From a virus, in IMG/VR virus record IMGVR_UViG_3300011115_000569, positions 1 through 23,877 of that record: a DNA stretch of 23,877 bases; one strand, given 5' to 3'. How positions within the stretch are numbered: position 1 is the stretch's first letter; every line of letters starts with the position of its first letter. Shown here in pieces: positions 5,924 to 12,912 of the stretch. A model generated the notes under the pieces. That model was not told the origin of the DNA, ran no database searches, and saw only the letters and a program-made list of their open reading frames with translations. The position numbers and the translations under genes were made by a program.

Positions 5924-6221
5924 AGAAAATTGTGACTGAACCGATGTTCGTCACATCTCCGTAGACATTGGTGGCAAACAACACACCTTCACCGGGAAGT
6001 AGCAGGTAGGTGGGCTGCGTAGCAGAAGCCACGGTGTTTAGCGTTAGAACGGTTGTGCCAGATGCACCGCCATCTTTAAACACCACACTTCCTGCCGTTG
6101 CCGCTGGAACAATGTAAACAGCCTTAATTCTTGTTCTACCAAGAGCAGTCGGTGTTTGATTGGTAAACTGCCCGTCAGCGGTTAAGGGGACACTCGCTAG
6201 TACATCAGTTTGCATCGCCAT
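5916..6221 (-). CDS. Putative small beta-rich virion protein, 101 aa
   Basis: The protein consists of short Val/Ile/Thr-rich strands: IKAVYIVPAATAGSVVFKDG, TTVLTLNTVAS and YLLLPGEGVLFATN, ending SVTIFYG. It has no charge clusters, cysteines or membrane segment. This fits a small capsid or tail decoration fold. It is the second gene after the internal promoter at 6794-6822, and AGGAG precedes the ATG. Its stop overlaps the next start. A structural role is inferred from composition and neighbours; I cannot name a family with confidence. Confidence 0.68.
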   Translation of the reverse strand: MAMQTDVLASVPLTADGQFTNQTPTALGRTRIKAVYIVPAATAGSVVFKDGGASGTTVLTLNTVASATQPTYLLLPGEGVLFATNVYGDVTNIGSVTIFYG

Positions 6222-6234
6222 GAGATGCTCCTAA

Positions 6235-6705
6235 TTAAGCTGTGCGTGTAAACACGTAGGCTGTTGCGCTAGAGAACATCAGCGTGAACCGAGCCAAGCC
6301 TGTAACACCAGAGGCAACAGTCAGGTCACCAAACGAGCCGGGGGTGTCAGCGGCAGCAGTGGACAGGATGCCGTTAACTGCTACAACGATAGTCACAGTA
6401 GATGCGCCAGCGGTATTGTCGATGTACAAATCAAACACAGTACCTTGAACTGCGCCAAGGGCTGCACCAAGCAGCGTACCAGTGGGTAGGGTAATGGCAG
6501 TTGCTGCGGCTGAAGTCGAGGTGATGTAGCCAGTTGCTACCTGTGCTGCGGTTGCAGTTGCCGTGGCATTGATTGCCGTTGGCGTATGGGTGATGCTGCC
6601 TGTGCCAGCGATATTGCCGGTAACATTACCCGTGACGTTGCCCGTAAGAGCGCCAATAAAGCCGTTGGTAGACGTAACCGGGCCAGAAAACGTGGTTGAT
6701 GCCAT
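6235..6705 (-). CDS. Putative virion decoration/fibre-like protein, 156 aa
   Basis: The N-terminus MASTTFSGPVTSTNGFIGAL leads into GNVTGNVTGNIAGTG repeats, a motif common in the stalks of phage fibres and decoration proteins. The rest is a Thr/Ala/Val-rich beta domain (TATAAQVATGYITSTSAAAT, VFDLYIDNTAGASTVTIVVA) that ends FTLMFSSATAYVFTRTA. It lies directly downstream of the major capsid gene, behind its own promoter and a stem-loop 5' leader, with AAGGA before the ATG. That placement suggests a capsid-surface protein or spike needed at a level different from the capsid protein. Exact function unknown. Confidence 0.7.
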   Translation of the reverse strand: MASTTFSGPVTSTNGFIGALTGNVTGNVTGNIAGTGSITHTPTAINATATATAAQVATGYITSTSAAATAITLPTGTLLGAALGAVQGTVFDLYIDNTAGASTVTIVVAVNGILSTAAADTPGSFGDLTVASGVTGLARFTLMFSSATAYVFTRTA

Positions 6706-6728
6706 GATTTTTCCTTACATACAAGTTA

Positions 6729-6773
6729 GGCGCATTAGTCTGTATGTCGTCAGCCGGGGCTGTCTAATGCACC
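6729..6773 (-). promoter_or_regulatory. Stem-loop in the 5' leader of the decoration-protein unit
   Basis: The outer arms 6729-6738 and 6764-6773 pair over ten positions. The one non-Watson-Crick position is C/A on the plus strand but a G-U wobble in the minus-strand RNA. An inner CAGCC...GGCTG hairpin (6751-6762) lies in the loop. The structure sits between the predicted start point near 6787 and the ATG at 6705. It could stabilise the mRNA or control translation. Confidence 0.5.
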
Positions 6774-6793
6774 GGAAAGCCCGGAGTAGCTGC

Positions 6794-6822
6794 AGTATAC
6801 ACTAAAAAGAAAGGGAGCGCAA
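6794..6822 (-). promoter_or_regulatory. Sigma70-like promoter inside the virion operon
   Basis: On the minus strand a -35 TTGCGC (6817-6822) and a -10 TATACT (6794-6799) are separated by exactly 17 bp. The -35 box lies in the loop of the terminator behind the capsid gene, and the terminator's stem fills part of the spacer. The -10 is part of AGTGTATACT, which is repeated exactly at 17129-17138. Confidence 0.5.
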
Positions 6823-6834
6823 ACTCCCTTTCTT
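6804..6834 (-). terminator. Intrinsic terminator after major capsid gene
   Basis: An 11-bp perfect stem (6807-6817 with 6824-6834) has a 6-nt loop and follows the capsid stop by a few bases. On the minus strand the stem ends in CTTTCTT followed by TTT, giving the U-rich tail. The A-rich other side means it could also act weakly in the plus direction. Confidence 0.75.
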
Positions 6835-6841
6835 ATCTACA

Positions 6842-7753
6842 TCAAGACGTGCCGGGGCTTCCGAAGATGCCTAGTGGGTCACTCCAGCCAAAGCTGTAAC
6901 GCTCACGGCTCTTGTAACGCACATTTCCGGTGTCAAAATCACCATCCATTGAGTTTGCCAACGCTGCACGTTCAAAATGCTTCAGGCCGTTAGGCACATC
7001 GGTCATCAGGAACCATGCATTGCTATCAGTCAAGAAGTGGTTAATGCAATACCCTTGTGGGATAGAGCCGTTGTTCTTCAAGGCGTTGATATCGTTGTCG
7101 GCAGTTGATACGCGTAGATTGGTTTCCAGCAAACGGGTTGCAGTGAACTGCAATGCTGGCGGAATGACCAATTTTTTGGGCTGTGCTGCGATCAGAAGAC
7201 CGCGCTCATCAGTCCAAGCAGCAATCTGAATAACTGCGTTTTCCAACGAAGTCTCATTCAAATCGGCTGCGGTTGCAGGACGGTTGCTGTTGGTTCCACC
7301 AGACACCAGAGGGTGAGAAGTAGAAATTAAAGCAACTCCGTCACCACCCACATATGCGCTACTAAAAGCGTTGTTGAGGGTTGCAGCGGCCTTGACTTGC
7401 TTGGTATACGCCATTGCACGGGCCAAAGCCTTGGTGTAACGGGCAGACAGCGAGTCATACAGGTTGTCCTCAACAGCCTCTTCGGTGATAGAGAAGCCAA
7501 GAGCGATAGTCTCGTGGTTGTACCGAGCTGTAAACGCTTCCTGTGCATTGTCATAAGCAATGGCAGAACCCTCGTTTTTGACTGGTGCAGCGGAGAATCC
7601 CGACAGCTTGGTCTCTTCTTCAAAAGAACGCTCTGATTTTTCAGTCTCATAAATCTCTTTATGTTCCTGTTGGTAGGTTGTGTATTCCAAACCAAACAAA
7701 GCGTTCAGACCGGGAAGGAGTTCCTTCAGTAGTTGTGCGCGTGAAATAGCCAT
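6842..7753 (-). CDS. Major capsid protein (HK97-fold, inferred), 303 aa
   Basis: The protein MAISRAQLLKELLPGLNALF has an E-rich N-arm (YQQEHKEIYETEKSERSFEE, then ETKLSGFSAAPVKNEGSAIA). It continues with AYDNAQEAFTARYNHETIAL, a GFSITEEAVEDNLYDSLSAR helix and ALARAMAYTKQVKAAATLNN (spine helix). A LISTSHPLVSGGTNSNRPAT segment and the VIPPALQFTATRLLETNLRV P-domain strand follow, and it ends YSFGWSDPLGIFGSPGTS. This layout and length fit HK97-fold capsid proteins of Mu gpT-like or environmental podophage type. It follows the putative scaffold gene, is preceded by AAGGAG, and is followed by a strong terminator, as expected for a highly expressed gene. It forms the icosahedral shell. Confidence 0.85.
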   Translation of the reverse strand: MAISRAQLLKELLPGLNALFGLEYTTYQQEHKEIYETEKSERSFEEETKLSGFSAAPVKNEGSAIAYDNAQEAFTARYNHETIALGFSITEEAVEDNLYDSLSARYTKALARAMAYTKQVKAAATLNNAFSSAYVGGDGVALISTSHPLVSGGTNSNRPATAADLNETSLENAVIQIAAWTDERGLLIAAQPKKLVIPPALQFTATRLLETNLRVSTADNDINALKNNGSIPQGYCINHFLTDSNAWFLMTDVPNGLKHFERAALANSMDGDFDTGNVRYKSRERYSFGWSDPLGIFGSPGTS

Positions 7754-7765
7754 GATTTATGCTCC

Positions 7766-8371
7766 TTATACGCCGGTTGAGTTGTTGTACTGATGCATAG
7801 TCGCATTGATTTTCACGATTACCTCGGGAAAATTGTCAGCAGCCGTAGCGGTGTCCCGCACCACATCAATAATACGAATAGGCAACGTGTTGGTTGTTGC
7901 AGTAGAGTCCAAAAGAGCCACGGCTGAGTTACCAGTCGTAGTTGAACCTGCGTTCTGTACCAACGTGGCGTTATTTCCGATGGAGGTAATACCCACACCA
8001 GAGATAACAGTTGTGCCAGACACGACCGCCACTTGGAACAGCGTATCGGGATCATCAGCGACCACAGCGAAGATTTTAGTCCCCGAAGCAATTGCCTGAC
8101 TAGCTGGATAGAACTGTTGCTGCTGGATTTGCCCAGTTGAACTGTTGGTAAAACTCACACCCATAAACACACCGCAAGGCGTGGCAGTAGCTGTGCCAGT
8201 ATCCTTTTCGATTGTTCCTGCTGCAACACGTTTTACCAAGTCACCAAAGAAAATGTTTGTGGCATAACCACTTGCAATTTCCATCAAGCGGGTTGCACCC
8301 GCAAATACCTGTCCACCGATTAGGTTTACAGGCTTTAGACCGTAAGGGGCCGAGACTGTAGGATAAGCCAT
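7766..8371 (-). CDS. Putative capsid-associated/decoration protein, 201 aa
   Basis: It begins MAYPTVSAPYGLKPVNLIGG and VFAGATRLMEIASGYATNIF, followed by GDLVKRVAAGTIEKDTG and CGVFMGVSFTNSSTGQIQQQ. The YGL.PVN..GG opening and the C.GVF.GV.YT pattern recur, from memory, in proteins just upstream of capsid genes in environmental phages. The rest is beta-rich. AGGAG lies upstream of the ATG, and the gap to the capsid gene is short. A decoration or head-stabilising role is inferred from position and composition; there is no catalytic motif. Confidence 0.72.
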   Translation of the reverse strand: MAYPTVSAPYGLKPVNLIGGQVFAGATRLMEIASGYATNIFFGDLVKRVAAGTIEKDTGTATATPCGVFMGVSFTNSSTGQIQQQQFYPASQAIASGTKIFAVVADDPDTLFQVAVVSGTTVISGVGITSIGNNATLVQNAGSTTTGNSAVALLDSTATTNTLPIRIIDVVRDTATAADNFPEVIVKINATMHQYNNSTGV

Positions 8372-8383
8372 TTAAAACTCCTG

Positions 8384-8833
8384 TTATTTAGAACCAGAAC
8401 CAAATCCTTGTCCACGAGTGCTTGTAGATTTTCGGTCTGCAAACAGAGGCATACGAGGGTCGTTGTTCCGCATAAAACTATTATCCACTGACTCCATCTG
8501 CTCAGATGCGTGTTTGTCATAGTACTGCTTTCGGGCCTCTGTGCGGTCGGATGGCTGTTTGCATAGCATCAGTCCACCGATTTCCACATTGCCGTTGGCA
8601 CTACCAACAATCATCAGTTCAGGATGGTCTACTGCTTTTACTGGCTCCCAACCATCTCGCATTTGGCGAGATACATTGGTGTGGTGTGCTGTTCCGTTTA
8701 CATGCGTTGCAATCCAACGGAACGAGTACCCCGGTTCAGGAGTCGGGTCTGGCAGTGAAGAGGGCGGTACATAGACCGTCCGTGCATTTTTATCGCGTGA
8801 CACTAGGTCGCGGGGGGTACGAGTATCAGCCAT
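8384..8833 (-). CDS. Conserved hypothetical phage protein, 149 aa
   Basis: The protein MADTRTPRDLVSRDKNARTV continues PPSSLPDPTPEPGYSFRWIA. It then has a RQMRDGWEPVKAVDHPELMI segment, GLMLCKQPSDRTEARKQYYD, and a Ser/Gly-rich tail ending GFGSGSK. The YRFRWIR...N.S.R...GWEPV pattern is familiar, from memory, from genes between scaffold and capsid in environmental podophages, but the function is unknown. The C-terminal helix and flexible tail would suit a minor head protein. Its start overlaps the end of the scaffold gene (ATGGCTGA). Confidence 0.72.
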   Translation of the reverse strand: MADTRTPRDLVSRDKNARTVYVPPSSLPDPTPEPGYSFRWIATHVNGTAHHTNVSRQMRDGWEPVKAVDHPELMIVGSANGNVEIGGLMLCKQPSDRTEARKQYYDKHASEQMESVDNSFMRNNDPRMPLFADRKSTSTRGQGFGSGSK

Positions 8834-9740
8834 TTTGATTCTCCAGTTTAGCTACTTGAACAGCATATTGTTGAGGGGTTAGTCCAAACTTTTTCGCCAA
8901 CGCCATCTGCGTTAGTGTAAGTTGAACTTTCTTTGGCCCTGACGAACGAGTCGCCGAGGCTACAACAGATGATGGTCGAGAACTTCGCGCCCCACCAAAT
9001 GCTTCTGGGAAGGTGCTTCGCATACGAGAATCAATTCGCTCAAAATACTCATCCGAGCGGGGGTCTACCCCCGAATTCACTAGCTTTTGGTGCAGCCCTA
9101 GTGAAAAGCTGGTTAATTCTTCGTTTCCCGGAGCGCCAAACCACTGGTTTTTTGCTTGCCAGCGCAAGGTTTTATCATCAGGTTCTACCGCTACAGGTTC
9201 CGATTTCCGTATTTGTACACTATCTGAAGCTGTTTGTAAAGGGGTTGGCCTAAAATTCTGGGCTGAAATCATTTTCAGCTTTGCATCGGTCAACGCCTCC
9301 TGTGCCGCAATGATAGCATCAGTATCAAAAGCCTCCTGTGCTGCCTTGTAGTTACGCCTTGCAGTCTCAAGTTCACTGCCAACCGCATGTTTTACGGTTT
9401 CTGCGTACTGTTGAGCACCATTATTGGCGTAATTCTTCAGTTGCCGGTTCTCATCTAGCAACTGTTGGGCAAGATTCTCAAGTTCTTGCTTTTCTCGGAT
9501 CGTAGACTCTTTGGCACGGCGTTCGTCGTGTCGGGCATGGGTCAATTCCTTGATCCGACCCTTTACTTTGTCCGAATATGAGTTAATTTCCTCATCCGTG
9601 GGGTCTTCAACAGGCCGGTCAAGGGCTTGTCGGCCTCTGTCTTGGGCTGGGGTGTCATCCACAACCTCAATTTCAACCTCAAGCTCTTTTTCACCAGCTT
9701 TTGCTGCAATTTCATCAGGAAATTCAAATTTTTCAGCCAT
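8826..9740 (-). CDS. Putative capsid scaffolding protein, 304 aa
   Basis: The protein is highly charged with an acidic N-terminus (ELEVEIEVVDDTPAQDRG). A long central coiled coil (SDKVKGRIKELTHARHDERR, KESTIREKQELENLAQQLLD, then QYAETVKHAVGSELETARRN) spans about residues 55-165. A Ser/Arg-rich linker and the helical, basic end KKVQLTLTQMALAKKFGLTP follow. This is the usual design of phage scaffolds: elongated helices with a basic C-terminal capsid-binding end. It lies between portal and capsid genes, as expected. AAGGAG precedes the ATG. Scaffolds should be absent from mature virions. There is no sequence match I can name, so the call is structural and positional. Confidence 0.75.
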   Translation of the reverse strand: MAEKFEFPDEIAAKAGEKELEVEIEVVDDTPAQDRGRQALDRPVEDPTDEEINSYSDKVKGRIKELTHARHDERRAKESTIREKQELENLAQQLLDENRQLKNYANNGAQQYAETVKHAVGSELETARRNYKAAQEAFDTDAIIAAQEALTDAKLKMISAQNFRPTPLQTASDSVQIRKSEPVAVEPDDKTLRWQAKNQWFGAPGNEELTSFSLGLHQKLVNSGVDPRSDEYFERIDSRMRSTFPEAFGGARSSRPSSVVASATRSSGPKKVQLTLTQMALAKKFGLTPQQYAVQVAKLENQNG

Positions 9741-9750
9741 TTTCTACTCC

Positions 9751-10179
9751 TTATGCACGAGTTAAGCCTCGCGGGTCTTGCACAACCGCATCTACTTGGT
9801 CATCATTAAGCAGACGGAACTCTTTGCCGTAGATTTTGAAGCGTGTACCGGAATACGTACGCACCAAAACAAAATCTCCAGCCTTACACCACGCACCACC
9901 GGGAAACTTAGCCTGATCTTTGTAAGCATCAGGGCCAATTTTTACAACAAAGAGCACGGTGGTGGCGTGTTCCTCTTGCCGCATGTAGGGATCAGCTTTG
10001 ACAATGCTGGAATTCTCAAAGGTTTTCTCTACATCAGGCACAACACACAACAGTTTCCAACCCGTTGGGTCAGGTAGCTGTGTGGCTTTCTCTTCTTGGG
10101 ACGCATCTTCACTAGGGTTTTCCCTAGGTTGAATGGTTTTTGGCAAACTAATGCCGGGTGGAAGGATCAGATTACTCAT
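9751..10179 (-). CDS. Phage GroES-like co-chaperonin (Cpn10 fold), 142 aa
   Basis: After about 38 polar residues the Cpn10 core begins at TGWKLLCVVPDVEKTFENSS (39-58). It continues with a mobile-loop-like section (about 56-70) and the VLFVVKIGPDAYKD (75-88), GAWCKAGDFVLVRTYSGTRF (95-114) and GKEFRLLNDDQVDAVV (118-133) strands. GP.AYKD, WCK.GD.V and the L.DD.V.AVV ending are the usual signature of phage GroES-type proteins. Such proteins cap the host GroEL (T4 gp31 is the classic case) and help fold the capsid protein. Its place between portal and scaffold supports a capsid-folding role. The ATG overlaps the previous stop. The long N-terminal extension is unusual for bacterial GroES. Confidence 0.83.
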   Translation of the reverse strand: MSNLILPPGISLPKTIQPRENPSEDASQEEKATQLPDPTGWKLLCVVPDVEKTFENSSIVKADPYMRQEEHATTVLFVVKIGPDAYKDQAKFPGGAWCKAGDFVLVRTYSGTRFKIYGKEFRLLNDDQVDAVVQDPRGLTRA

Positions 10180-10366
10180 CGGCTCTTTCTACTTTAGCTG
10201 CAAGGTCAATTAAATAACGCTCTGCGAGAGCTAGACCCTGAATAGTCCCGCAGAGTTTTTGGTACTCTTCAAAATTGCGACAGCTACCACCCGCCAAGTC
10301 ATCGGCGTAGTTGTTCATGTCGGTACGAATCTTTTCGCGCAGTACCCGCACAAAATCTTGAATCAT
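10172..10366 (-). CDS. Small helical hypothetical protein, 64 aa
   Basis: The 64 residues MIQDFVRVLREKIRTDMNNY, DDLAGGSCRNFEEYQKLCGT and IQGLALAERYLIDLAAKVER form two predicted amphipathic helices around a GG.C.....Y..L.G turn. The pattern is common, from memory, next to phage portal genes, but no function is known to me. The start overlaps the portal stop (ATGA at 10363-10366) and its end overlaps the GroES-like gene, so translation is coupled on both sides. It may be a small assembly factor; that is only a guess. Confidence 0.7.
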   Translation of the reverse strand: MIQDFVRVLREKIRTDMNNYADDLAGGSCRNFEEYQKLCGTIQGLALAERYLIDLAAKVERADE

Positions 10367-12903
10367 TTTGGTTCTTTCGGTTGTTGCATAGCCTGTGCCC
10401 TGCTCTTGGCAACATCAATACCCATCCTAACCCCAGCTTCTTGCTGCTGTGCTGCCAGTTTTGCTTTGCTGTCTTGTATCTGCGCCCCCACTTTCAACCC
10501 GGCAAGCTGGCTTTGCAATTGAGCTTTCTGCTGTTCCAGCTTAATCTTGTCGGCTTGTGCTGTGGCATCCACCAACAGTTTTTTCTCCTGCATTGCATTC
10601 TGCTGTTGAAACTCTTGCTGTTTCATCTGCATTTGTTGCATAGCAAGCTGGTTTTTCATCTGGGAGTCTTGGGCTTTAAGCTGCAACTCCTGCTGTTTAA
10701 TCTGCAATTCCATTTGCTGCATTTGAATTAACGGGTCTTGTTGATTCTGTTGTGCCTGCTGTTGCGCTGCCTGTGCTTGATTCTGCTGCAAGACCTGTTG
10801 AGAAGCTTGAGCCAGCATCCCAGACAGCGCCGTTTCAACCTCTGGTGGAAGTTTTTCATCTTGCGGGGGCATGGGCATCCCTAACTGCTGTTCAATCTGC
10901 TGCCGGTACTGGAACCCTACATGCTCTGCAAGGTGAGCCATCATGGCTCCTTGAATAAGAGGAGCCTTGGGGTTTTGTCCTATTACTTGAGTTACAGAGG
11001 GGTCTTGCATCATGGCCTGATGCACTGCAATATGAGATTTTTGATCCTGATAGGAGAACGCCTTGACCGGCTCCCCTTTGATAATCATCATGTTCTCAGT
11101 CACCGGGTCTAGCGGTTTCTGGTCATCTGGCAGGGGAACCAATTTATCTGCGTTCTTAATCCCCAAAACCTCCAGCATGTTGCGGTGCAACTGAGGCAGG
11201 TCGTAAATATCAGGGGCCATCTGCGCCATCTGAATTACAGCTTGGTATTGGACAACCCGCTGGCTCATGGTGGCTGCATTGGGATCACTGACCGGAATAA
11301 CATCTACATCGTCGTAGTCTTCCTTCTTGGCTTTCCTGTCCCCAATTTCAGGCTCATAGGTATAGTCCGGGTCGGTGTAATCTGCAATGATCCGAGCCAG
11401 CAGCTTGAGTTCTTGTTTAAACGCAGCATGAACCCTAGCCTGCACTGCGGTCATCACCTTGAGCTGTCGCTCCAGCAATGCCAGAGTTGTGCCCACTGGT
11501 GATTGTCCGGACATGTCGCTGATCTTTAAATCTGCGGTGGCGGCAAACCTACGGCCTTCTTCGACAATATTCCCCAGCAGGGTGTAGAGAACTTGGCTAG
11601 GTTCCTTGTATGGCAGGGGCAGGATGTTGTCCCGCATAACCCCAGAGCCAATATCTACATCTCGCCATTCACCGGGGGCAATGGGGGTGTCATCTCCCTT
11701 GATTCGGAGTCCTCGGGTCTTGAGACCACCCGGCAAGTTGGACAGTGTTCCTGCGTCCACAAGCTGTCGCATAATGCTGGTAGCCGACTTCGCAAACCCT
11801 CCGATGAGGTGGAAAAGGCCGAAGCCGTAAGCCCCAAAACCCGGGATGTATTGGTAGTGAACGAAGTGTTGTCGTTTAAGTCGGAGGTCGTCATCTTCTT
11901 CCCAGTTACGGCGAATCGCCAAAACATCGCCCGTACCCTTAATTAGGGTAACTACATAGGGCAGCATAATCCCGGTCTCTTCACCGTCTTTGTCGGTGTC
12001 CTCAAACCCTTTTAAATCAAGGTCTGCATGAATTTCATACAAGACAAAACGGTCGTCGTTTAAATCGCTGAACCCGGTTTCTTTGTCCTTGGCTTTCTCA
12101 ATGTCGGTGGTTTCCTTGGTTGGATCACCGATGTCACATTCCCGGTAAAAACCAGCGGATTGCAGTTTCAATATTTCATTCTTGGTCTTGTGCATGACAT
12201 GGGTCACGCGGTAGCAAGACTGAATATCTGATGCGCCATAGGGCAACAAGATATCTTCTGCCGGGATAAATATGGATATTTGCCTGCCAAGGCTGGGGTC
12301 GTAGTAGACCTTCTTGAATGCAGAGCCTGTTGCCGGTAAGCTCCACAACATCCTCTCATGTTCTGCCCTGAACTCCACCATCTTCTCAGTCAGTTGATAG
12401 TTCATGTCTTCCTGAACCCTAACAGCCGACTCCTTCTTCTCCTTAGTCTCCTTACCAATAATCTTGGTCTTTACCGGGCCAGCAGCCGGGAATGTTTCGG
12501 TGATGGTCTCACTTTGAAACCTAACCACTGCCTCAGTGATCATGGGATGAAACACCCCACATGCTCCGTTCCAAGGCTCTGTCCGCTCTTCATACTGTAG
12601 CCCCAGCAATTTCAAGCCCTCTGTGTAGGCTTTCTCCCAATCCTTGCGTCCTGCCTTGTCATTGTCAATTTCTGAGGTCAGGTCAGAACTAAGGGTCTGC
12701 ATAGCCCCTTCACTCATTTCTTCTGCAAGATTTGCAGAAAAATCTTCTTCACCCATAGCATCTGGATCAATCTCAATCTCCATGCCCCCTATACCAATCT
12801 TCATTGACTCCGGGTCAACAATCTCAATCTCAATTGCCTCATCACCCATGTCATCCAAACCCATAGGGGCTTGGTACAACGCTTTATCAATGTTGGTTGC
12901 CAT
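10363..12903 (-). CDS. Portal protein with Gln-rich C-terminal coiled coil, 846 aa
   Basis: An acidic N-terminal extension of about 80 residues precedes the conserved portal core: WEKAYTEGLKLLGLQYEERT, EPWNGACGVFHPMITEAVVR and ETITETFPAAGPVKTKIIGK. Further on are the SLPATGSAFKKVYYDPSLGR, EDILLPYGASDIQSCYRVTH and GFGAYGFGLFHLIGGFAKSA segments. This is the large portal type of environmental podophages, which makes the twelve-subunit ring for DNA packaging and tail attachment. Residues about 690-830 are a Gln/Met/Lys-rich coiled coil (MQQMELQIKQQELQLKAQDS), probably part of the barrel or inside the head. AAGGA precedes the ATG. The gene follows the large terminase directly, as usual. Confidence 0.9.
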   Translation of the reverse strand: MATNIDKALYQAPMGLDDMGDEAIEIEIVDPESMKIGIGGMEIEIDPDAMGEEDFSANLAEEMSEGAMQTLSSDLTSEIDNDKAGRKDWEKAYTEGLKLLGLQYEERTEPWNGACGVFHPMITEAVVRFQSETITETFPAAGPVKTKIIGKETKEKKESAVRVQEDMNYQLTEKMVEFRAEHERMLWSLPATGSAFKKVYYDPSLGRQISIFIPAEDILLPYGASDIQSCYRVTHVMHKTKNEILKLQSAGFYRECDIGDPTKETTDIEKAKDKETGFSDLNDDRFVLYEIHADLDLKGFEDTDKDGEETGIMLPYVVTLIKGTGDVLAIRRNWEEDDDLRLKRQHFVHYQYIPGFGAYGFGLFHLIGGFAKSATSIMRQLVDAGTLSNLPGGLKTRGLRIKGDDTPIAPGEWRDVDIGSGVMRDNILPLPYKEPSQVLYTLLGNIVEEGRRFAATADLKISDMSGQSPVGTTLALLERQLKVMTAVQARVHAAFKQELKLLARIIADYTDPDYTYEPEIGDRKAKKEDYDDVDVIPVSDPNAATMSQRVVQYQAVIQMAQMAPDIYDLPQLHRNMLEVLGIKNADKLVPLPDDQKPLDPVTENMMIIKGEPVKAFSYQDQKSHIAVHQAMMQDPSVTQVIGQNPKAPLIQGAMMAHLAEHVGFQYRQQIEQQLGMPMPPQDEKLPPEVETALSGMLAQASQQVLQQNQAQAAQQQAQQNQQDPLIQMQQMELQIKQQELQLKAQDSQMKNQLAMQQMQMKQQEFQQQNAMQEKKLLVDATAQADKIKLEQQKAQLQSQLAGLKVGAQIQDSKAKLAAQQQEAGVRMGIDVAKSRAQAMQQPKEPK

Positions 12904-12912
12904 TTGGTATCC

